DNA of 64,000 bases from JAHRAW01 sp028066695 (GCA_963457535.1 OY734803.1:1488001-1552000), one strand, 5' to 3'; counted from the stretch's first letter, positions 9,188 through 17,850 are shown. A program made the numbers and translations. The notes: generated by a model from the letters alone, not told the origin.

Positions 9188-9652
9188 ATGAACGAGAACA
9201 TTGTAGATGCTGGAAAAAACACTGAATACGCTGGTTTTTGGGTTCGTGTGGCGGCCAATTTAATCGATCAGGTCATTTTGGGAGTGCTCGCGTTTTTTTT
9301 CCTGTTCGTCTTTGTTGTTGTGGTGTCTGCTACTCTTCCGGAAACTTTCGCGAGTTTCCTTTCCATCGCAGCTGTTATTCTGTCGTACCCGTTGTTCATC
9401 ATTCTTTTTTGGGTCTACCGCCAAGCTACCCCCGGTAAAATGGCAGTGGACTTGAAAATTGTGGACGCCCGTAGTGGTGAAAAACCGTCTATCGGACAAT
9501 GTATCGGCAGATATTTTGCCTACATCCCGTCCTATCTGTTTTTCGGGCTCGGCTTTTTGTGGGTTGCTTTTGACAAGCGCAAGCAAGGCTGGCACGACAA
9601 ACTCGCCGGAACGCTGGTCATCAAAGATCTGGAAAAGGCGAAAAAGCAATGA
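9188..9652 (+). CDS. RDD family membrane protein, copy 2
   Basis: A 154-residue RDD protein, clearly a paralogue of the preceding gene. Both share EYAGFWVRV, FW(F/V)YRQATPGKMA, LKIVDA-SG, QCIGRY and ERKQGWHDKLAGTLV-type blocks. It lacks the acidic N-terminus and the long loop after helix 2 found in copy 1. Its base composition is much more AT-rich, with frequent TTT, GTT and TCT codons, unlike the core genes. Either one copy arrived separately or the whole stretch to about 10.8 kb was acquired. Function unknown beyond the membrane RDD fold. Confidence 0.8.
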   Translation: MNENIVDAGKNTEYAGFWVRVAANLIDQVILGVLAFFFLFVFVVVVSATLPETFASFLSIAAVILSYPLFIILFWVYRQATPGKMAVDLKIVDARSGEKPSIGQCIGRYFAYIPSYLFFGLGFLWVAFDKRKQGWHDKLAGTLVIKDLEKAKKQ

Positions 9653-9744
9653 TTTGATGGGTCCGACCTTCCGGAAAATGAACATGCTGTTGTTTCGTGA
9701 GCAGGCCATTTGAAAATGGTCGTGCTATGATGCTGTAATTGCAG

Positions 9745-10746
9745 ATGATGCAATCGGTATTTGAAATGCGAATTAAACTCGACTACAACTTCCAGCAAAG
9801 AAAAAAAGCCAGCACCCTTTTGTCTTTGGCACAAGGGGAATTGGCTTCTGCCCAAGCCTTGTTCAACGAGGGGTTTTACAGGGAGTCGGTTGTGCACATG
9901 TATTTCACGTGCTTTTACCTGGCCCAGGCTTTTCTGGCTCATAAAATTCAATCAAAAGGCAGGGGCATGCCAAACCACAAACGCATAGCCAGTGCTTTTA
10001 ACGAAGCATACGGTCGACGTGCGCGTTTCCCCCGCGCATATGTGCAACTGCACAATGAATTGCTCGGACTGCGCATTGACCATCACTATCGGTTGCTCCC
10101 TCCTCCTGTGCAGTCATTCCTGAAGCAGAAAATACACACTCTTTGGGAGTACCTGGAGTTTGCCTACAAACACATTCCGAAAATCGGCATACTGGATGTC
10201 TTGAAGGATGTGCATGAGGACAACGACGAACTGGTTTGCGATATTTCTTATGACATTTATTGCCCTAAGACGTATCGGCATCATACGAGACTGACGTTTT
10301 GGCAGCCGCCGATATATCTGGGGGAATGTCTGCCTGAAGAAATCTGCGCAAAGGCGAAAAAAATGCTCGCGTCTTTCAGCGTACCCCGGACTCGCGAGTA
10401 TGTCATCGGGATCAATAGCCGTCTTGATCAATATGCGGATGTGCAGCTGATCATGCTTGATATTGATGTCCGGGACTTGAACAATTCTGTCGAAAATGCT
10501 CTGCGCAAAGTGGGCGGCGTACTTTTCAGGTCCGGACGCGGGTTTCATTTTGTCGGCAATACGCCAATTGTAGGCCGGTCCAAGTGGAGGAAGCAAATGA
10601 GAAGCTTTCTCCGTGACCGCGATCTTAAAGGCTACGTGGACAAAAAACATGTAACCATCTCTCTTGAGCGTGGTTACTCGACCCTCAGAATTACCAGTAG
10701 CCCTACCAAACCGCTGACTCCGATTTTCTTTAAGGAAATCAAATGA
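9745..10746 (+). CDS. HEPN-like domain fused to a putative primase-type (AEP-like) domain
   Basis: Two parts can be seen in this 333-residue protein. Residues about 15-145 look like a HEPN helical domain: LASAQALFNEGFYRESV, a helix HMYFTCFYLAQAFL, and LGLRIDHHYR, where HEPN proteins have an R-x-x-D-Y type motif. The strict Rx4-6H RNase motif is not present. Residues about 215-330 carry LDID (238-241), SGRGFHF (263-269) and a later DKKH...RGYSTLRIT block. These resemble the hDhDh, sxH and third motifs of archaeo-eukaryotic primase folds. The domain calls are by eye. ATG 9745 follows a TATGAT at 9726-9731; TTG 9739 or ATG 9748 are possible. Composition is AT-rich like the adjacent RDD copy 2. 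Confidence 0.55.
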   Translation: MMQSVFEMRIKLDYNFQQRKKASTLLSLAQGELASAQALFNEGFYRESVVHMYFTCFYLAQAFLAHKIQSKGRGMPNHKRIASAFNEAYGRRARFPRAYVQLHNELLGLRIDHHYRLLPPPVQSFLKQKIHTLWEYLEFAYKHIPKIGILDVLKDVHEDNDELVCDISYDIYCPKTYRHHTRLTFWQPPIYLGECLPEEICAKAKKMLASFSVPRTREYVIGINSRLDQYADVQLIMLDIDVRDLNNSVENALRKVGGVLFRSGRGFHFVGNTPIVGRSKWRKQMRSFLRDRDLKGYVDKKHVTISLERGYSTLRITSSPTKPLTPIFFKEIK

Positions 10747-10806
10747 ACGAGAAAGTGGAATGAGTTGCGACGTCACCATGCCGCACCACCAAAAGGAGTC
10801 GCGCCG

Positions 10807-13278
10807 CTAATTCGCCCCCGCCGCTTTTTCGGGCGGTGATTCGGCAGTGTCCGCGGTTTCCACCGGCTTTTTCGCCCCGGCTTTTTTCACGGAAGTTTTT
10901 TTCTTCCCCTTCTTTTTCGCCGAAGTTTTTTTGGAGGCCGGTTTTTTCGCGGCCTTTTTCTCGGCGACTTTTTTCTTCGCCTTTTTCTTTTTGCGCCACG
11001 ACGGTTTTGCATTGACCAGCAATTCCTTGCATTTCTCCAGCGTCAGCGATTTCGGGTCCTCAATGTCCTTCGGCACTTGCGCGTTTTTTTCGCCGTCGGT
11101 GACATACGGCCCGTACCGGCCGTCAATCACGCGAATTCCCTCTTCGGGAAAATTGCACAGCAAACTCTTCGCGTCCTTTTCCTTTTTCGCCGCGACCAGT
11201 TGCAGCGCGACCGGGCGTTCCACGGTGTAGGGGTCGTGCTCGCCGAGCGACACATATTTGCTGCCGTATTTGACATAGGGGCCGAAGCGGCCGATCGCCA
11301 CCGTAAGTTTTTCGCCTTCCGGCGTTTCTCCCAAGTCGCGCGGCAGGCGGAAAAGTTTCAGCGCCTCGTCCAGTTCAATCTTGTCCAGTTTTTGCCCGGG
11401 CAAAAGCGCGGCGAATTTCGGCTTCTCTTCGTCTTCGCGCGTGCCGATTTGCACATAGGGGCCGTAGCGGCCGATGCGCGCCGACACCGGCTTGCCGCTT
11501 TTCGGGTCGGTTCCGAGCACGCGCTCGCGCATCGCCTCGGCGCGGTCCACGCTTTCCTTCTCTTTTACCTGGCGCGAAAACGCCTCCCAAAAATCGCGCA
11601 TCAGCGGAATCCACTGTTTTTCGCCGCGCGAAATTTCGTCCAACTCGTCCTCCATGCGCGCGGTGAATTCGTAGTCAATGTAGCGCGTGAAATGCTCGGA
11701 CAAAAAGCGGCTGACCACCTTGCCGATTTCGGTCGGCTCAAAGCGGCGCTTTTCCAGCGTCACATATTCGCGCTTTATCAGCGTGTTGATGATCGCCGCA
11801 TAAGTGGACGGGCGGCCGATGCCGTATTCCTCCAGCGTTTTCACCAGGGTCGCCTCGTTGTAGCGCGGCGGCGGCTCGGTGAAATGCTGCTCGGTTTTAA
11901 TGTCGCGCAATTCGGCTTCGTCTCCCTCTTCCATCGCCGGCAAAAGCGCCTCGCGCTGTTCGTCGGTTTTTTTGCCGTCGTCGCGGCCCTCAATGTAAAG
12001 CGCCATGAAACCGGGGACGCGCACGGTGGAGCCGTTGGCGCGGAAGGTGTGATCGCCGGCCTGCAAATCCACGGCGACCGTGTCAATCGTGGCGTGAATC
12101 ATCTGGCTGGCGAGGGCGCGCTTCCAGATCAGTTCATACAGCCGGAATTGCTCGGGCTTCAGGCGCTTCTTAATGTCGGCCGGGGCGCGCGCCGCCAGCG
12201 TCGGGCGCACCGCCTCGTGCGCCTCCTGCGCGTTTTTGGATTTGTTCTTAAATGTGCGCGGCTCGGGCGGCAGCGAGTCGGCGCCATGCAGTTTGGAAAT
12301 CGCATCGCGAATTTCGGAAACCGCCTCGCCGGCGAGCGCGACCGAGTCGGTGCGCATGTAGGTGATCAGCCCGGTGCGGCCGTCTTCCAGTTCAGCGCCC
12401 TCGTATAACTGCTGCGCGATCATCATGGTGCGCTGCGCGCCGAAGCCGAGTTTGCGCGACGCTTCCTGCTGCAAAGTGGAGGTGGTGAACGGCGGCGGCG
12501 GATTTCGTTTGCGCTGCTTTTTTTCCACCGAAGCGACGCGCAATTTTCCGTTCGCGGCGCGGCGCAATTCCTTTTCCACTTCGCGCGCCTTTTTTTCGTC
12601 CTCAATGAAAAACTGCTTGGTTTTTTCGCCGTGAAAACGCGTCAGGCGCGCGTTAAATTCCTCGCCGCGCGCCGCGAGTTGCGCCTCCACGCTCCAGTAT
12701 TCGCGCGCGGTGAATTTGTCAATTTCCGCTTCGCGCTCGCAAATCAGCCGCAGCGCCGGGCTTTGCACGCGCCCGGCGGAAAGTCCGTAGCGCAGTTTTT
12801 TCCACAGCAGCGGCGAGAGGTTGAAGCCGACCAAATAATCCAGCGCGCGCCGCGCCTGCTGCGCGTTGATAAGGCTCGGCGAAAGTTCGCGCGGATTTTT
12901 CACCGCGGCGCGAATCGCCGAGGCGGTGATCTCGTGAAACTCCACGCGGTAGACCGGCTTGTCGCCGACCGCGCCGCGCTCTTTCAGCAATTCGTGCAGA
13001 TGCCATGAAATCGCCTCGCCTTCGCGGTCGGGGTCGGTGGCGAGATACAGCGAGTCGGCTTTTTTCATGGCGCGCGCGATCGCGTCCACATGTTTTTTGT
13101 TGCGCTCGATGATTTCGTAGCGCATTTCAAAATCGTTCTCCGGCAGCACCGCGTCCTTTTTCGGCAGCAAGTCGCGCACATGCCCGTAGGAAGCGAGCGC
13201 GACAAAATCGCCGCCGAGATATTTGGACATGGAGCGCGCCTTTGCCGGCGATTCAACGATGATCAGCGGTTTTCCCAT
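10807..13278 (-). CDS. topA: DNA topoisomerase I (type IA)
   Basis: TopA relaxes negative supercoils by cutting and passing one DNA strand. The 823-residue protein starts MGKPLIIVESPAKA (Toprim) and has the acidic triad segment TDPDREGEA (near 60). The active tyrosine is in LITYMRTDS (near 308). After about residue 590 there are three repeats with a GR(Y/F)GPYV core in place of Cys-type zinc fingers; I see no CxxC pairs. The last 65 residues are almost only Lys, Ala, Ser and Thr, which could add non-specific DNA binding. smg and dprA lie upstream on the same strand, a usual gammaproteobacterial neighbourhood. Confidence 0.95.
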   Translation of the reverse strand: MGKPLIIVESPAKARSMSKYLGGDFVALASYGHVRDLLPKKDAVLPENDFEMRYEIIERNKKHVDAIARAMKKADSLYLATDPDREGEAISWHLHELLKERGAVGDKPVYRVEFHEITASAIRAAVKNPRELSPSLINAQQARRALDYLVGFNLSPLLWKKLRYGLSAGRVQSPALRLICEREAEIDKFTAREYWSVEAQLAARGEEFNARLTRFHGEKTKQFFIEDEKKAREVEKELRRAANGKLRVASVEKKQRKRNPPPPFTTSTLQQEASRKLGFGAQRTMMIAQQLYEGAELEDGRTGLITYMRTDSVALAGEAVSEIRDAISKLHGADSLPPEPRTFKNKSKNAQEAHEAVRPTLAARAPADIKKRLKPEQFRLYELIWKRALASQMIHATIDTVAVDLQAGDHTFRANGSTVRVPGFMALYIEGRDDGKKTDEQREALLPAMEEGDEAELRDIKTEQHFTEPPPRYNEATLVKTLEEYGIGRPSTYAAIINTLIKREYVTLEKRRFEPTEIGKVVSRFLSEHFTRYIDYEFTARMEDELDEISRGEKQWIPLMRDFWEAFSRQVKEKESVDRAEAMRERVLGTDPKSGKPVSARIGRYGPYVQIGTREDEEKPKFAALLPGQKLDKIELDEALKLFRLPRDLGETPEGEKLTVAIGRFGPYVKYGSKYVSLGEHDPYTVERPVALQLVAAKKEKDAKSLLCNFPEEGIRVIDGRYGPYVTDGEKNAQVPKDIEDPKSLTLEKCKELLVNAKPSWRKKKKAKKKVAEKKAAKKPASKKTSAKKKGKKKTSVKKAGAKKPVETADTAESPPEKAAGAN

Positions 13279-13321
13279 GTCTCCGGTTGGTTTGCCCGAT
13301 TGTTTTGCGTTCGGCCGCGTG

Positions 13322-13795
13322 TCAGTGCGCGCAGGTATGCAGGCCGTCCAGCACCAGCGATTCGGTCAGGTCGCTCATGCCCTCGCCTTCCGAATAGTTG
13401 CTGAGCACCATCAGGATGACCCACTTCAAATGCTCAATGTCGGTGCTGTCCGCGCCGAGCGCCATGAACTGGGTGATGACCATCTCGCGCGAGGCCGGAT
13501 CCAGCACGCCGCACTGCTCCAGATTCAGCAGCAGCCCCTTCGCCTCGGCGCCGAGGCGCGCCGACTCTTCCGCGGTGTAGTGGCGCAGCGCGCCCTGCCG
13601 CGCGGCCGGCGCCTCCTGCTCGCACTGGCTGGCGAGATTTTCCAGCCACTCAAACGCGCGGTCAATCGTGCCGTGCTCAAAGCCGGCCTGCGACAGTTCC
13701 ATGGTCAGCGTCTCCTGGTCGGGCTCATGCTCGCCGTCGTCGAACATGTAGTTCTCGAACAAATAGATCAGCACATCTAAGACGTCTTCTTTCAT
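13322..13795 (-). CDS. smg: Smg protein (DUF494 family)
   Basis: A 157-residue protein matching Smg along its length: KEDVLDVLIYLFENY at the start, the segment FEWLENLA, and LKWVILMVLSN near the end, as in E. coli Smg. Its role is not well established; the gene travels with dprA and topA in many beta/gammaproteobacteria. Here it sits between them, 38 nt after dprA on the same strand. No signal peptide or membrane helix is seen. Confidence 0.9.
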   Translation of the reverse strand: MKEDVLDVLIYLFENYMFDDGEHEPDQETLTMELSQAGFEHGTIDRAFEWLENLASQCEQEAPAARQGALRHYTAEESARLGAEAKGLLLNLEQCGVLDPASREMVITQFMALGADSTDIEHLKWVILMVLSNYSEGEGMSDLTESLVLDGLHTCAH

Positions 13796-13833
13796 GGGCT
13801 CGTTCGGTTGGGGTCGTGGGTTGCGCCGCGCGC

Positions 13834-14943
13834 CTATTGTGGCATGCGCTGGTAGCCGCCGCCGGCCGCTGCAATCAGGCCGTGCAGTTCCAGTTGCACA
13901 AGAATGTGGGAGACTTTGTCGGCGGTTAATCCGCTTTGCGCGATGATTTGGTCGATGCTCACCGGAGTGTAATCTATTAAATCATGCACCGGCGCCCATT
14001 CCGGCGCAACCGGCGCCGCCGATTTTACAGGGGCGGCGGTTTTTTTGCGCGCGGGCGCGGCAGCGGCAATGGACGGGCGCGCGGCGAAATGCCCGAGTTC
14101 CTCCAGAATATCTTCGCTGCATTCCACCAGTTTCGCGCCCTGGCGCAGCAGGCGGTGGCAGCCGCGGCTGGTTTCCACATGAATCGGGCCCGGCACCGCG
14201 AACACCTCGCGCCCCTGTTCGCCGGCGAGGCGCGCGGTGATCAGGCTGCCGCTGCGCATTCCGGCCTCCACCACCAAAACGCCGAGCGACAACCCGCTGA
14301 TGATGCGGTTGCGCCGCGGAAAGTGCTCGCGCTTGGGCGGCGCGCCCGGCGGGTATTCGCTGACCAGCAATCCGCGCCCGGCGATTTCCGCGCGCAATTT
14401 TCCGTGCGCGCGCGGGTAGAGAATGTCCAGGCCGCACGCGGTCACCGCGATGGTGCGCCCGCCCGCGTCCAAACAGCCGCGATGCGCGGCGTGGTCAATG
14501 CCAACCGCCATGCCGCTGGTGATGCCCAGCCCCATCGCGCTGAGTTCGGCGGCGAATTTTTCGGTGGCGCGCCGCCCGGACGGAGTCGGTTCGCGGCTGC
14601 CGACGATGGCGAGTTGCGGCGCGGCCAGCAACTCGCGCGCGCCGAGCGTAAACAGCCCCAACGGCGCGCCCGGAATTTCATTGAGCAGCGGCGGAAATTC
14701 GGCCTCGCTGAACCCGACAAACCCGCCGCCGCATTTTTCCAGCGCGGCCAAATCGGCCTCGGCTTTTTCCGGGTGCGGTTCCAATGCGCCGCGGCGTTTG
14801 TTGCGCTTCCCCAAAACCTCCTCCACCGCGGCTTCATCCGCGCGCAACACTTCCGCCGGTCCGCCAAGGGCGCGCACCAGTTTGCGTTTTTCGGGGAGGG
14901 TGGGGCCCCGCAGGTGGAGGAGTTCTAGCCAGTCTTTTTGCAT
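13834..14943 (-). CDS. dprA: DNA processing protein DprA
   Basis: DprA loads RecA onto incoming single-stranded DNA during natural transformation. The 369-residue product has the extended Rossmann fold with IVGSREPTPSGRRATEKFA (near 113), GLGITSGMAVGIDHAAHRG and FPRRNRIISGLS. The C-terminal winged-helix domain (from about 300) includes PVSIDQIIAQSGL. Its start overlaps the end of an accessory HEPN-type gene by 19 nt on the same strand, so dprA could be translated from that gene's mRNA. smg and topA follow. Confidence 0.93.
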   Translation of the reverse strand: MQKDWLELLHLRGPTLPEKRKLVRALGGPAEVLRADEAAVEEVLGKRNKRRGALEPHPEKAEADLAALEKCGGGFVGFSEAEFPPLLNEIPGAPLGLFTLGARELLAAPQLAIVGSREPTPSGRRATEKFAAELSAMGLGITSGMAVGIDHAAHRGCLDAGGRTIAVTACGLDILYPRAHGKLRAEIAGRGLLVSEYPPGAPPKREHFPRRNRIISGLSLGVLVVEAGMRSGSLITARLAGEQGREVFAVPGPIHVETSRGCHRLLRQGAKLVECSEDILEELGHFAARPSIAAAAPARKKTAAPVKSAAPVAPEWAPVHDLIDYTPVSIDQIIAQSGLTADKVSHILVQLELHGLIAAAGGGYQRMPQ

Positions 14944-15866
14944 TGATTTTTCACCTTGGTTTGTTCGAACCTATACCGATCAGGCGGGTCCTGTTTTGTT
15001 TCATCATCGGGGACAAGCAAAAACGGCGGGTACGCCACTTTTCCTCCCCACAGCACGTAGGGGTCATTTTCTATCACATCCAACATGATTTTCAGTATCG
15101 CGCGCAGAAACGGGTCGAGAACGGAGTTGCAGATCTGCAAACTGCTGCGGTTGTATTTGTCACGCCACGACGCGCCGCCATGGACAATCTGATTGCGCAA
15201 TGTGTAGATGCGTCCAAAAGCGAGTTTCAGCACAGTGCCGATTCTGCCCTCATCTGAGCACAGGTTGTCCAGCGCTTTGTTCAGCTGGTCGGTTTCATTT
15301 TTGCGCTTTTTCTCCCATTTGCTTTTGCGCCATTTGTTTTCTGGCTTCGAGAAGTGCTCTGCCACCCAGAAGTCGTGGAGCAAAAACCGCGAGTCTATGA
15401 TTTGACGCAATTCGTCCGTGTGTGCACGAATTAAGTCAAGGAGGAGATTGTCCTTGGTGCTTTTTGCAATCCGTTGGTTGCGCTCCGCGATAAGACGCAA
15501 AAAATCGCTGAACTTTTCACGGTCACTGGGTTCTTCTTTAGGAGCAGTTTCCCCCGGGGATTTTTTGGAAGATTTCTTGAGGAATTTTTTGGCGGATTCT
15601 TTCAGGTGCTCATCTGCGCCATATGCCGCATTAAACGAAATCCACAGAAACAAAAACTTCTTGTCCGGTTCGTTGGCAGAGCATACTTCATAATGCTCCA
15701 GCCAACTCAGAGCACGTTCCATGCGCGTGCGATTATCTTCGCGCTGACTGCGGTGCCCGCCACGATGCGGCGGCAACCCCTTGCTCTTATCTACATCAAA
15801 TTGCGCGCAAATTGCATCGAGGTGCGCGCGCAACTCAGCATGTTTTGGCAGATTTTGTTTGGTCAT
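14925..15866 (-). CDS. Apea-like HEPN domain protein, accessory
   Basis: This 313-residue protein resembles Apea-type HEPN proteins. It has FLFLWISFNAAYG (70-83), a Lys-rich helical middle and LRNQIVHGG (223-231). The last contains R224-N-Q-I-V-H229, the Rx4H motif typical of RNA-cutting HEPN domains. HEPN proteins are common in toxin-antitoxin and anti-phage loci, but no antitoxin partner is obvious here. The base composition is clearly lower in GC than dprA. Its 3' end overlaps the dprA start by 19 nt, so it seems to have been inserted exactly upstream of dprA. RNase activity is inferred from one motif only. Confidence 0.6.
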   Translation of the reverse strand: MTKQNLPKHAELRAHLDAICAQFDVDKSKGLPPHRGGHRSQREDNRTRMERALSWLEHYEVCSANEPDKKFLFLWISFNAAYGADEHLKESAKKFLKKSSKKSPGETAPKEEPSDREKFSDFLRLIAERNQRIAKSTKDNLLLDLIRAHTDELRQIIDSRFLLHDFWVAEHFSKPENKWRKSKWEKKRKNETDQLNKALDNLCSDEGRIGTVLKLAFGRIYTLRNQIVHGGASWRDKYNRSSLQICNSVLDPFLRAILKIMLDVIENDPYVLWGGKVAYPPFLLVPDDETKQDPPDRYRFEQTKVKNQCKKTG

Positions 15867-15920
15867 TTTTGAGTCGGATTCTCGGTGGAGTTTCTGCTGA
15901 CGTTTGGGAATGCTTTGGAG

Positions 15921-16391
15921 TCAATCAAATGCCGGAACACAACCGGTTTCATCAGCATTTGAAGCATTTGATTTTTTCAGTTTTTTCAGATAGGCGGTAA
16001 AACTATCGTCAGCATTGTAGCCGGGATAAACGGAAAGAACGGTTGCTTCCGCTATCTTGGCAGCTGCTTTTACGGTTGCGGCAGCATTGCGCACATCGGC
16101 GGCACGTTGTTTGGCGGCGTATTTGGTGGGGGCGGTAGCCGCCGCTTGCGCTGCTTTGAGAGCATCGATGAGCGCTTCTATGGATGCATTGCAGGCGCGA
16201 TCAAGAATTTTTTCTATGTCAGCGTTGACTTTGTTGGCACGAGTGTATTCTTTGGCTGCATTGACTCGCGCGGCGGCGAACGAGGCGCGCTCAAAAGAGT
16301 CGCGGGCGTCGGAGACGGGATCGCCGCATGCGCTCAACAAAAAGAGCGCGGCAAATGCGGCGGCAAATGCGCGGTAAATTTTCATTTTCAT
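15921..16391 (-). CDS. Putative alanine-rich lipoprotein
   Basis: A 156-residue product with a type II signal peptide: a basic start, a hydrophobic core, then the lipobox LLSAC. The mature part is Ala-rich and helical (AAQAAATAPTKYAAK) with two further cysteines and no recognised domain. ATG 16391 (MKMKIYRAF) is used; ATG 16385 is possible. It lies upstream of the accessory HEPN gene on the same strand and diverges from hisB. Base composition is intermediate. Outer- or inner-membrane lipid anchoring is predicted; function is unknown. Confidence 0.7.
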   Translation of the reverse strand: MKMKIYRAFAAAFAALFLLSACGDPVSDARDSFERASFAAARVNAAKEYTRANKVNADIEKILDRACNASIEALIDALKAAQAAATAPTKYAAKQRAADVRNAAATVKAAAKIAEATVLSVYPGYNADDSFTAYLKKLKKSNASNADETGCVPAFD

Positions 16392-16459
16392 TCCGGTTTC
16401 GGGCAAAAATTAAAGTCCGCCCATTCTACAACATCCCCACCCCCGCCCCGATTTTGCGC

Positions 16460-16465
16460 TACACT
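16460..16465 (+). promoter_or_regulatory. Candidate -10 element TACACT for the his operon
   Basis: TTTTGCGCTACACT resembles the CGCTACAAT elements before the gene at 6347 and before tatA. It lies 80 nt upstream of the hisB ATG. I see no his leader peptide with histidine runs or an attenuator hairpin in the spacer. Confidence 0.3.
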
Positions 16466-16545
16466 CCCCAAACACCCCCAAATCCCCCGCCCCCCGCCCG
16501 CCCCGGGCGGCGGCGCATCGCGCGCATCGCCGCGCCTGTTTTGCA

Positions 16546-17136
16546 ATGAAAAAACGATCCGCCCAAGTCGACCGCGCAACCAAGGAAACCAAAATTTCCG
16601 TGTCGCTCAACCTTGACGGCGGCGGCGCGGCGCAACTTGACACCGGCGTGCCGTTTTTGGAGCACATGCTGGAGCAAGTCGCGCGGCACGGCGCGCTGGA
16701 CCTGGACATCAAAGCCAAGGGCGACCTGCACATTGACGACCACCACACCGTGGAAGACATCGGCATCACTTTCGGCCAGGCGGTCGCGGGCGCGCTCGGC
16801 GACAAGCGCGGCGTGCGCCGCTACGGGCACGCCTATGTGCCGCTGGACGAGGCGCTGAGCCGCGCGGTCGTGGATTTTTCCGGGCGGCCGCTGCTTTGCA
16901 TGCGCGCGAAATTTCCCGACGCAAACATCGGCTCGTTCTCCACTTCGCTGGTGCACGAATTTTTTCAGGGCTTCGCCAACCACGCGCAGGCGACGCTGCA
17001 CCTGGACAACTTGTGCGGCGCAAACTCGCACCACATCGCCGAGTCCATGTTCAAGGCGTTCGCGCGCGCGCTGCGCATGGCCGCGGAGGCCGACCCGCTG
17101 ATGCAGGGCGTGCCGTCCACCAAGGGGACGCTTTAA
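16546..17136 (+). CDS. hisB: Imidazoleglycerol-phosphate dehydratase HisB
   Basis: Sixth step of histidine synthesis: imidazoleglycerol phosphate to imidazoleacetol phosphate. The 196-residue length is that of the monofunctional enzyme without the N-terminal phosphatase of E. coli HisB. The Mn-binding histidine clusters are visible: FLEHMLEQVARHG, DDHHTVEDIGI, and NSHHIAESMFKAF near the end. It opens the cluster hisB-hisH-hisA-hisF-hisI. The histidinol-phosphatase and the early genes (hisG, hisD, hisC) are not in the window. Confidence 0.96.
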   Translation: MKKRSAQVDRATKETKISVSLNLDGGGAAQLDTGVPFLEHMLEQVARHGALDLDIKAKGDLHIDDHHTVEDIGITFGQAVAGALGDKRGVRRYGHAYVPLDEALSRAVVDFSGRPLLCMRAKFPDANIGSFSTSLVHEFFQGFANHAQATLHLDNLCGANSHHIAESMFKAFARALRMAAEADPLMQGVPSTKGTL

Positions 17137-17148
17137 GGAGGCGGGCGC

Positions 17149-17850
17149 GTGTCCGGCATTGTCATCGTCGACCTCGGCGCCGGCGGCAATTTGCATTCGG
17201 TGAGCAAGGCGGTCGAGCATGTCTGCGGCGGCGCGCGCGCGCGCGTCAGCGCGGCGCCGGCCGAAGTCGCCGCGGCCGGGCATTTGATTTTGCCCGGGCA
17301 GGGCGCGCTCGGTTCGTGGATGGCGCGGCTGAATGAAAACGACGAATTGCGCGCGGCGGTGTCGTCGCGGCTTTCACGCGGGCCGGTGCTCGGCATCTGC
17401 CTCGGACTGCAGGCGCTCTACCGCCACAGCGAGGAGAACGGCGGCACGCCGGGACTCGGGCTGCTGCGCGGCGCGGTGCGGCGGTTTGACGGCGATTCGC
17501 ATGAACATGTCAATGGGAACGGCTCTGCGCGCGCGCATGATGAAAACGGCGCAGGCAACTCTTCGGAGGCTCCGCTGAAAATCCCGCACATGGGCTGGAA
17601 CCGCGTGCGCCAGACGCGCGCGCATCCGCTGTGGCGCGGCATTGAAGACGGGCAGCGGTTTTATTTCGCGCACGGCTATTTCGCGCAGGGCGAGGCCGCG
17701 GAAACCGCCGGCGAATGCGAATACGGCCGCGCCTTCACCGCGGCCGCGGCGCGCGGCAATTTGTTCGCGACGCAGTTTCACCCGGAAAAAAGCCAACTCG
17801 CCGGCCTGCAATTGCTGCGCAATTTTGTCAACTGGGACGGGGCGGCCTGA
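17149..17850 (+). CDS. hisH: Imidazole glycerol phosphate synthase glutaminase subunit HisH
   Basis: HisH releases ammonia from glutamine for HisF. The class I amidotransferase signature with the catalytic cysteine is GICLGLQALY (near 83), and the His-Glu pair is in ATQFHPEKSQ near the end. GTG 17149 is the start: AAGGAGG at 17135-17141, 7 nt upstream, is one of the few strong ribosome sites in the window. At 233 residues it is longer than most HisH proteins (about 200) because of a polar insert (residues about 118-143, rich in Asn, His, Glu, Gly) before HMGWNRV. hisA starts 1 nt after its stop. Confidence 0.95.
   Translation: MSGIVIVDLGAGGNLHSVSKAVEHVCGGARARVSAAPAEVAAAGHLILPGQGALGSWMARLNENDELRAAVSSRLSRGPVLGICLGLQALYRHSEENGGTPGLGLLRGAVRRFDGDSHEHVNGNGSARAHDENGAGNSSEAPLKIPHMGWNRVRQTRAHPLWRGIEDGQRFYFAHGYFAQGEAAETAGECEYGRAFTAAAARGNLFATQFHPEKSQLAGLQLLRNFVNWDGAA

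Noticed and set aside
11077..12408. 443-residue plus-strand frame inside topA
   Set aside because: Antisense to a well-recognised topA region; no motif and typical shadow composition.
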